64,000 nucleotides of DNA, from assembly GCA_047967505.1 (NCBI GenBank), contig CM106539.1. One strand, given 5' to 3'. This DNA comes from Dipteris shenzhenensis. Lineage: Eukaryota > Polypodiophyta > Polypodiopsida > Gleicheniales. The notes under the pieces are model-generated. The model was given only the letters and a program-made list of their open reading frames with translations, searched no databases and was not told the origin of the DNA. Positions 56,415 to 64,000 of the stretch are shown in pieces. A program made the translations under genes and the position numbers. Every line of letters starts with the position of its first letter. Within the stretch, counting starts at the first letter, position 1.

Positions 56415-57482
56415 ATGGCCCAGCCCACAAGACTGTGAATCCCACCATTCGGCAAAAGCGAAAAGTTGGACGGCACTAACTATCCACTCTGGAAGTTCAA
56501 GATGAAGACCATCCTAAGCACATACGAGCTTTGGGATACTGCTACTGGGGTGGACATGAAGCCGGCCGAATCTGGCCAATGCAGCATAACAAATAGTACC
56601 AACTGCGGATGAGATTCTCACATGGACAAGAAGAAATGCAGATGTGCTGTGTTCTATTGTCTGCAGTGTAAGTGATTCTATCATGGCATTAATTCAACAT
56701 GTCACCACAGCGGAGGAGGCATGGACAGTCTTGAAAAATCAGTACGAGACCATGAATCAGACACAAATTTAGAATCTGGAGACTCAACTCGCAAACAAGA
56801 AATTGTATGAGTGTGAAATGGAAGAGAAGTTCATCACTAGGGTGAAGAATTTGCATGATCAAATGACTGCGATTGGCATCACCATCACCAGCGAGAATCT
56901 AGCACGAAGATGCATACAGATTCTCCCACCAAAGTACAACGGTCTTGTTATGGCGCTGAATATGCTGAGCAAAAATCTGCCTCTCAACTTTGAGATTTCA
57001 GGGCAATGCTTCTAGAGGAGGAGATGCGTCAAAAGATGAGGACTAGAGAAGATTCGGCTTTCTGGGCTGGATCAAAGAAAGGTAAGGGTAAGGGTAATGG
57101 TAACCCATCTTCTTTTGATGATAAAAAGAGAAAGAAGAAGATCAAGTGCTTCTATTGTAACAAGGCAGGGCACAAGCAGAATGAGTGCCAGAAGAAGATT
57201 GCAGATGAGAAGAATGGAGTAAAGAAAGAGTCCAGCAACAGTGCGCAGGATGTACCAGTAGAGCTGTTCATAGCAATTGAGGAGATTTGCACGGAGGCAG
57301 ATCATGTACCTGCAGATGAACCTTGGATTATTGACAATGGTGTATCATGCCACATGACCAGTCGGAAGGATTGGTATACCTCTCTACATTCGGTAGGGAA
57401 TGACATCTTGGTAGGAGTCGACAATGATGCAAAATGTCCAACAAAAGGAAAAGGTACGATTGCTCGTCAGATGGAGTTGTAA
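56415..57482 (+). pseudogene. Copia 2 gag and protease
   Basis: Gag starts MAQPTRL, a TGA, then EKLDGTNYPLWKFKMKTI typical of plant Copia gag. A frame change occurs near 56590. The UBN2 segment (MEEKFITRVKNLHDQMTAIG) and an intact CCHC knuckle CFYCNKAGHKQNEC (about 57147) follow another frame change near 57005. The protease motif reads PWIIDNGVSCHMTSRKDWY (about 57325), with Asp-Asn-Gly instead of Asp-Ser-Gly. Frame closes at 57480. Confidence 0.88.
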
Positions 57483-57689
57483 AACAGTTGTCCGATGTTC
57501 TTTATGTGCCGGATATCAAGAGGAACTTGTTGTCCATTTCTGCGATCATTGGATCGGGACCTCAAAGTTCAATTTGATAAGAATGGCACACAGATTTTGG
57601 ATCTTTAAGGGAAGGTCATTGGTAAAGGTACATGGTGCAACAACATCTACGAACTCTCAGCTTTCAGTGCTCGAGCTGATGTGAGCAAC

Positions 57690-58600
57690 ACTAAGTTGTG
57701 GCATGAGAGGTTTGGTCATCTAAACCTTAGTTCTTTAAAGGAGATGCATAAAAGTGGAATGATTGCAGACCTACCAGAAATTACAGATCAGCCCAGTGTA
57801 TGTGAAGCTTGCATGATGGGCAAGTAGCATCGACAGGATTTTCCTAAAGAGGCCAGCTGGGCAAAGGCTCCTCTAGAGCTCGTTCACACGAACCTCTGTG
57901 AAAAGATGGAAACGGAAGCTTTGGGTGGTTCCTACTACTTCATGATGCTGATCGACGACTACAGTAGAAGGATATGGATATACTTCCTAAAGACTAAAGA
58001 TGAGGCTTTCAATAAGTTCAAAGAATGGCATGTAATGGTCGAGAAAGAAACGGGGAGGAAGGTGAAGAAGTTGAGATCAGACAGAGGAGGTGAGTTCACT
58101 AACAAGTGAATTCGAAAGTTACTACAAAATTCATGGGATCAAGAGGTAGAAACCCCCACCACATACACCACAGCAACATGGAGTAGCAGAGCACAAGATG
58201 CACGCCATCTGTGAAATGGGTAGGAGTATGATGAAAGGGAAAGATTTGCCAAAGCCTTTTTGGACTGAAGCATGTAACACGGCAATTTACATTTTGAATC
58301 GTAGCTACACGAAGGCTGTGAATGGGATGACTCCACTGCAGGCCTTTTCTGGTAAGAAACCTTCAGCTGCACATTTTAGAGTTTTTGGATGTGACTATTT
58401 TGTGCATGTCCCTAATGCTAACAGAACCAAATGGGAACCGAAGAGCCAAAAATGTATTTTCTTGGGCTACAGTGAAGAGGCGAAGGGTTACCGTCTCTAT
58501 AATTCTGTTACCAAGAAGCTAATAGTAAGTCACGATGTGGTCTTCTCCGAACAGCCGCATCAATTGGAGGAGGATGCTTACTTCCCAGACAACCAAGACC
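57690..58600 (+). pseudogene. Copia 2 integrase
   Basis: KLWHERFGHLNLSSLKEMHK (57695) is the zinc-binding region. The core has SYYFMMLIDDYSRRIWIYFL (first Asp), KKLRSDRGGEFTNK (second Asp) and, after a frame change near 58110, HGVAEHKMHAICEMGRSMMK with the catalytic Glu-bearing helix. FRVFGCDYFVHVP and KCIFLGYSEEAKGYRLYN form the C-terminal part. Stops at 57826 and 58108. Confidence 0.88.
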
Positions 58601-58859
58601 AGGATATCCATCCAGTACAACCACCAACAGCAGACCGAGCTCCCCCAACGGTGCTTGGGAGGATTCAAGATAAAGAAGAGGAAGAAGAGCCTGTAGAACC
58701 ACAACGGCAACGGCTGTTCCCGAAGTGTGTAAAGCAGCTTTTGGATGGCAGAGAACCTCTAGCCATTGAGGAGGAACCATCTGAACACTGCCGGTCCAAG
58801 AGATTAGAGGAGGAAAGAAGGGCACAGGAACACTTGGTCAACTATGCTTTGATGACAGA

Positions 58860-60355
58860 GGTGATCCATTCTGAAGAACCCAAGTGTCTTGAAGAAGCAC
58901 AGGGTGATGATAAGTGGATGGAGGCTATGCAGTCAGAGTATGGCTCCATAATGAAGAACAACACTTGGGACCTTGTGGATCGACCACCAAAACACAAGGT
59001 AATCGGCACCACGTGGGTGTACAAGAACAAGTACAAGTCCAACGGCACATTGGATAAGTACAAGGCTTGGCTCGTGACAAAAGGATTCGCACAGGTACAT
59101 GGTTCCACAATTCACAGTGTTTTGGTTTGAGCAGCATAGGGAAGTTGGCCTGTGTTTCAGATGGATGTAAAATTCACCTTTCTGAATGGCGATCTCAAGG
59201 AGGAGGTATACGTGGAACAACCACTAGGTTTTGTGATCCCTGGTTCAGAAGGTAAAGTCTGTAAACTGAAGAAGGCACTTTACAGGCTGAAATAGGCCCC
59301 ACGAGTGTGGTACCAGTGGATTGATGCCTACCTTCTACAAAATGGATTCAGGAGGAGCCCATCTGATGCAAATTTGTATATCTACAAAGAAGGAGGCAGG
59401 TGTATGATCGTGGTCCTTTATGTGGACGACCTTGTCATAACAGGGAACCATGAAGAGAAGATCTCGCAGACAAAGAAGTTGCTAGGAAGAGAGTTTGAAA
59501 TGACAGACCTCGGACTGATGCATTTCTATTTGGGGATTGAGGTTTGGCAAGAGCCAAAACAAATCTTCATCTCACAGCTGAAGTATGCTAGAGAGATACT
59601 GAAGGCATTTGGCATGGCTGAGTGCAAGACAGTTGGCACCCCTATGGAGGTTGATGTGAAGTTCTCAAACGAGGATTCATCACCACTGGAAGCAAAGTAC
59701 AGAAGGCTTGTGGGCAGTTTGATTTACTTGTGCAACATGCGGCCGCGGACATCGGCTTTGTGACTAGTGTACTAAGCAGGTTTTCCAATAAGCCCCGGGA
59801 GAACCATTGGAGGGCAAGGATGCAGGTGCTGAAATACATCAAAGGCACACTTGATTATGGCATCACCTATACCAAGGACAATACCTTGACTAGATTCTGT
59901 GACTCAGATTGGCAGGAGACGTGGATAGTAGGAGATCAGTGACAGGTTACTGTTTCTCACTTGGATCTGGAGCTGTGTCATGGGTCAGCAAGAAGCAACC
60001 CACAGTTGCTCTTTCTTCTATCGAGGATGAATACAAATCAGCATGTTTTGCTTCTTGTGAGGCAGTATGGTTGAGGAGGATTTTAGGGAACATGGGTGTA
60101 GTATAGAACAAGCCTACACAGTTATCATGTGACAATCAGAGTTGCATGGCAATTGCAAAGAACCTTGTGTTCCACGCTCGCACAAAACACATTGAGATTC
60201 AATATCACTTTGTACGTGAGCTCATCATGGATGGAGAGGTCGACTTGGTGTATTGTTCGACTACAAAGAATGCTGTAGACATCTTCATGAAGGCTCTTGG
60301 AAGAGACTTGCTGGAGAGGCATCTTCATCGACTTGGCATTGGGCCGAAAAAGTAA
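58860..60355 (+). pseudogene. Copia 2 reverse transcriptase and RNase H
   Basis: Reverse transcriptase starts MEAMQSEYGSIMKNNTWDLV and TTWVYKNKYKSNGTLDKYKA, then has a frame change near 59100, where about 25 residues of the palm are missing or scrambled. The catalytic VVLYVDDLVITG (about 59410) and GSLIYLCN (59715) remain. RNase H continues as [40 protein letters not shown] and LSCDNQSCMAIAKN to a stop at 60353, with frame changes at 59755 and 59930. Confidence 0.9.
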
Positions 60356-60375
60356 GTTCACTTGCGGGTGGACAT

Positions 60376-60385
60376 TGAGGGGGGG
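60376..60385 (+). promoter_or_regulatory. Copia 2 polypurine tract
   Basis: GAGGGGGGG immediately before the 3' LTR, the usual plus-strand primer site. Confidence 0.88.
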
Positions 60386-61081
60386 TGTTAGATATCAATG
60401 CTCCACTCTCATGTAACTACGCGGAGAAGGCATTTAAGTAGCTCAGTTATCCGGTAGGTCCTGGTTTGGACACCAGATGGGTCCCATGTGTGGACTGATG
60501 GCTGGACGGCTTCAAATAGAGTTGTCACACTACCAACTAGGCTACATGCAAGTGCAAGAAGGCATCCCATGACTAACCGCACTGAGGTCAGACGGAGCAT
60601 TTTTCGGGGCAGCCCACTCTCGGGTTGCGGGGCCCGCGTTTGGAGTCTCAGATGATCTCGGATGGCTCTGGGCAGAACCGATACCATAGGTTAGTTGCTC
60701 TATTCTGTGCCATGGTTCTAACGTGTGGTCGGTGGCCTATTTTGGGACCGACCCCCAGTCAGCCATTTTGGGCAGACTGGGTCGGTCACCCAATTGGGTC
60801 TAACTGACTATGACTGGTGGCTATATAAGAGCAAGCCCATGAAGCCCATATTCATCACTGGCTACATCAACCTTAATTCCTTAGCATCCAGCCTCTGTCC
60901 TCTACTGTTGCCAGCATGCCATCGAAGCTTCTCACACAGGAGTGCACGGCTGGGAGGCAGCGCATCTATTGTATCAGTTTCACAGTAATCAGATTTTTGA
61001 TTCTCCATACTATCAGCTTTTCTCTCTTGCATACGAGATCCTGTTATTTGTTGAGCACAAACGTTGTATTATTTTCTTACA
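60386..61081 (+). repeat. Copia 2 3' LTR
   Basis: Begins TGTTAGATATC and ends TTATTTTCTTACA; TATA box CTATATAAG at 60821. 696 bp. It lacks about 36 bp near its start present in the 5' LTR but has an extra ~90 bp with GATACCATAGG and TTTTGGGACCGACC. Confidence 0.93.
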
Positions 61082-61084
61082 TTT

Positions 61085-61602
61085 CTTTGGTAGACACTGG
61101 ATGGCCAGAACTGCAAGATGTTCAGCAATATGTGGAAGAAGGCATGTTTCCTCGAGGGTTAACTCCACAACAGAAGCAGAGATTGGTAAGGAAGGCTTGT
61201 CCCTATATTATTGTTAATGACAATCTTTATAAATTGGGAAAAGATAAGGTGCTCTGTCGAGTGGTCCATCCCATGGAGACCAGGAGAATCCTAGAAATGT
61301 GTCATGAATGCTCCAGTCATTTTGCTTCAGCGAGCACAGCTAGGAGAATTCTTAATACAGGTTACTTTTGGCCACACCTCCATAAGGATGTATGTGAATG
61401 GTGTCGAAGCTGTAAAGTATGCCAAAAGTTTGGAAGGAGACACTTGATTCTTGGGCCCTTGAAGCCTATTCCAGCATATGGACCATTTGAGAGGTGGGGG
61501 TTGGACTTTGTGGGACCACTCCCTTGCTCATATCAGGGCAAGCATTATTTATTGGTGGCCATAGATTATGTGACTCGGTGGGCAGAGGCCAAGGCACGGT
61601 GA
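61085..61602 (+). pseudogene. Gypsy integrase fragment
   Basis: An open frame from the Copia border reads LVDTGWPELQDVQQYVEEGM and RRILEMCHECSSHFASASTA, then the HHCC zinc-binding end WCRSCKVCQKFGRR. It enters the catalytic core with FERWGLDFVGPLPCSYQGKH and VAIDYVTRWAEAK, and stops at 61600. The rest of the core and the C-terminal domain are missing; sequence passes directly to the purine tract about 95 bp later. The frame itself has no stop, so the loss is a deletion. Confidence 0.9.
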
Positions 61603-61668
61603 TACCTGGACACACCAATGAGTATCGCCTTAAATTCTTCTATGCTCAACCACCTTGAGGGCCGACAG

Positions 61669-61710
61669 ATCCTCTCCATTACTAGAGAGGATCTGTTGGG
61701 GGGGGAAAGA
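61669..61710 (+). promoter_or_regulatory. Hairpin plus Gypsy polypurine tract
   Basis: CAGATCCTCTC and GAGAGGATCTG form a perfect 11-bp stem around CATTACTA (61669-61698), followed at once by TTGGGGGGGGAAAGA and the LTR start TGTGACG. Confidence 0.88.
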
Positions 61711-63494
61711 TGTGACGCCAAAAATTGATATTTTTAATTTGGCATTGGTATTGTTTTTCTCTATGTTTGATAACAGTTTGTGTATCAAGTTATAGCCTAG
61801 TGGCTCTCACTTATTTCTATTTTCTAAGATATTGTATGGGATTGAGAGGATGAGTGGAATGGATCATTGTAAATACCATAGGTATGAATTATAAATACCT
61901 TGGTATGGGGTGAGAGTTATTTGTGTATGGGATATTATGGGGTTTTTGGAAAATAGGAAGAGTGAGTCATATAAAGAGGTGGGCTCATGTCCATGTGTTC
62001 CAATAATATAAGAGCAATCACATGCTAGTGGAAGGCATGTGGAGGAGTGTGGAGTCAAGAGGAATCCTTCTAAAATTCCTATGTGGAATAAGGAGGATGT
62101 GGACATATGGAAAAGAGAGGATCCCTATGGGCTCCATGTGAGGAGACTCTTGACTTTCTCAATATTTTAAGAGTCTTGAGCATCGTTTGATGGGACACAT
62201 GGCAAGAGTAGCAAAAAAGGACATGGCTGGTGACATACGGGCTTATGTGATTGATGGGGAAAAGAATCTATAGGCAGAATTATAAATGGGTGAAGGAGGG
62301 TGACAAAATCTCTATAAAAGGAGCCCTCCTCTCCCTTTTTCATCATCTCTTTGACCATTAGGCCTCATGTTGTTGTAGCCCTAGTCTCCTCAAGCCTCTT
62401 CCATGAGCCTTCTCTCCCTCTTGTAGATATTCTCTTATGTAGACTCTTGAGGCCATCTCTCTCTATGAGTAATCTTGGAGCTTTCACTCCCTTTTGTAGT
62501 ATGAAACCTCTTCTTCTCCCTTGTGTTTGTAGTATTTTGAGTTGCATTAGAGTGGAGTCTCACTCTATTGGTAATGAAGGTCACTTTAGGTACTCTCTCT
62601 TGAGTGTCTCTTTCCTTTTTCCATGGTTTTCTCTTCCAAAGTGCTCAAAAGTGTTGTCTATTCGGCCGCTTAATGAAGTCTAAGCATGGAGGTAGTATTC
62701 TCCCAAGTCGGCACTAGTGGAAGAAGTAGGTGTTTTTCATGACAGTTTAACCCTCTGTCAGTGTTTTGCTCATAACTTTTTGCTCGATGGCCTGATTTGA
62801 ATGAAATTTATATCAACACAAAGCTCTCTTTAAGTAGAATCATCATATGTATTTAGTTATTGTATTAGATGTTAAATAAAAAATTTATGACTCTGTGTGT
62901 GTGACTATTTCTTTTATAGATAGTTTTTACCCCTGCCGAGTAAACTGTCCATATCTTTCCGACCGCTTCTTTGTTTTATACGAAACTTATGTCAGAGAGA
63001 AGCCCATTTCAAGGCACATCTTGATATGGGTTTGATATTTGATATCATGTCTATATTGAAAGTTGTAGGCCTCTGTGTGTAATGATAGTTTGCAGAGTGT
63101 TTTGAGCTAATTGTAAAGGTATTTATGAAGGAGGTGCAATGTTTCCTCGGAACCTACCCAGCCAACCCAATCAGCCCCTTCAAACTCCTCAATATATATC
63201 AATTCATGTCATGTTGAGCCACAAGATCTTCTTTCAACAATGTATCGCTCTTCTCTTTGGCACAGACCAGTTGGTTGAGATTATGGCCTCCGCTCCCTAT
63301 GCTTGAGTACAACATCACTTGGGATGTTACCATCTTCATTCTCATATAAGGGAGGATAGTATGGTGTGGTCTCTTGGTACAAAAGCTGATTTTTAATGTC
63401 CCTTTCTCAGTGATGAATATCTCTATCACTCAGCTCGAAAGCAACAGGAAGTGAAGAGGTGCGTGAAGTTTATTACCCCCAACTTCATGTCACA
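61711..63494 (+). repeat. Gypsy 3' LTR
   Basis: Same start (TGTGACGCC) and end (CATGTCACA) as 39491-41372. TATA-like CTATAAAAG at 62312. Many substitutions and small indels, including an ~88-bp deletion near 62670, separate the LTRs, so the insertion is old. Confidence 0.92.
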
Positions 63495-63610
63495 ATGCCA
63501 AATTCAAACTATATTTCAATTGTTCATTATGCTATAATTCATGCTAGATTCAAGATCAAGGGTTAAATGATATCATAAGGACATTCGAGACTTTAAATTA
63601 TACTTATATA
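63495..63610 (+). repeat. Dispersed repeat R1, copy B, right part
   Basis: CCAAATTCAAACT, ATTCATGCTAGATTCAAGAT and AAGGGTTAAATGATAT-ATAAG match copy A from about 28506, continuing the repeat interrupted at 39490. Confidence 0.85.
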
Positions 63611-64000
63611 GAGTGCCTCTAATCATGAATGAGAGATACCAATTTAAAAAATCTAAATACAAAATAATTATATGCAAGATAATTCAAAACTATAAAAGCA
63701 AGGTTTCAAGAGGAATCTATTTTGGTAGTTGAGATCACGAGCACTTAATCTCTTTTAGTTTTAGCATTTATTTAGAAGTGATGAATTTCCCTTATGATAT
63801 AATATTTTATATTTAAGATATGACACTTTGTGGCTACATGTGTAGTATATAAAGATTCTTATTTATGAATTGTGACTTACAATGCAACCTACTAGGCTAA
63901 CCACTCTTGTTAATTGCTAAATCAATCTTGCCAAAATGATTTTTTAATAAAGTATAGTCACTCTTAGGTGTTTGATATATTTATAAACCCTTGTAACGAT
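63611..64000. other. AT-rich, nothing recognised
   Basis: Probably further R1 or neighbouring sequence. Copy A ends before this point, so it cannot be checked internally. Confidence 0.45.

Larger units (their letters stand above)
55715..61081 (+). mobile_element. Ty1/Copia element 2, full-length structure
   Basis: Both LTRs, primer site, gag, protease, integrase, reverse transcriptase, RNase H and polypurine tract are present in Copia order. TTTCT flanks the element at 55710-55714 and 61082-61086, a 5-bp target duplication. Stops and frameshifts in gag and pol mean it is not autonomous now. It is inserted just upstream of the Gypsy integrase fragment. Confidence 0.94.
39491..63494 (+). mobile_element. 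Ty3/Gypsy element with nested insertions
   Basis: Two long LTRs in the same orientation (39491-41372 and 61711-63494) bracket a Gypsy gag near the left LTR and an integrase fragment plus purine tract near the right LTR. Protease, reverse transcriptase and RNase H are absent. The interior is occupied by a gene block (about 42.8-55.6 kb) and a complete-length Copia element (55715-61081). Both flanks belong to one R1 repeat, so the LTRs most simply mark one insertion. I do not see a clean 5-bp target duplication (left CCTAA, right ATGCC), so small terminal loss or recombination between elements remains possible. Confidence 0.72.

Noticed and set aside
39486-63499. A 5-bp target duplication for the Gypsy element
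   Set aside because: The immediate flanks (CCTAA and ATGCC) do not match; the single-insertion claim rests on the R1 flanks instead.

Overview
The window looks like a transposon-rich stretch of a large land-plant nuclear genome. The evidence is degenerate TTTAGGG (Arabidopsis-type telomere) repeats, plant-type Copia and Gypsy retrotransposons (one with a primer site matching plant initiator Met-tRNA), plant CACTA, Mutator-like and hAT-type DNA elements, a LINE, and coding blocks split by short GT..AG introns. I cannot name the species. I see no intact single-copy cellular gene; almost every recognisable coding block carries stops or frameshifts.

Layout. 1-2.5 kb: an unidentified gene fragment with a 197-bp tandem duplication, then a three-copy repeat. 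2.5-8.26 kb: a 182-183-bp satellite whose centre is a five-monomer higher-order repeat of about 905 bp, with a ~520-bp telomere-like block inside one monomer of its right flank. 8.48 kb: a 247-bp MITE with a perfect 8-bp target duplication. 9.4-13.6 kb: short tandem repeats, a CACTA TNP2 pseudogene (minus) and a divergent degraded reading frame. 14.2-15.7 kb: remnant of Gypsy RNase H and integrase.

17,792-26,396: an 8.6-kb DNA element, delimited by an exact 9-bp target duplication and ~53-bp imperfect inverted ends beginning GAGG. It carries a SWIM zinc-finger remnant (typical of Mutator transposases), a run of near-perfect palindromes sharing an AGCGC-TTAA-GCGCT core, and a multi-exon gene whose product reads as a ParB-like domain followed by a beta-class DNA N6-adenine/N4-cytosine methyltransferase. 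A second, apparently identical copy of the 247-bp MITE sits in its last intron. This cargo gene is the most unusual item in the window.

27.9-39.5 kb: a dispersed repeat (R1, copy A), a decayed Copia element, a LINE reverse-transcriptase remnant interrupted by an older relative of the MITE, and a repeat whose units each carry a GA microsatellite. 39,491-63,494: a Gypsy element inserted into R1 copy B. Copy A shows what the empty site looked like. Inside the Gypsy lie (i) a block with a minus-strand Ulp1/C48-type peptidase gene, containing an almost identical 2,594-bp tandem duplication, divergent from a plus-strand gene of an unrecognised transposase-like family, the two separated by a long polypyrimidine tract; and (ii) a Copia element (55,715-61,081) with both LTRs, a tRNA-Met primer site and a 5-bp target duplication. 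The window ends in R1 and unassigned AT-rich sequence.

The elements nest, so insertion order can be read: R1, then Gypsy, then Copia; and Mutator-like element, then MITE.
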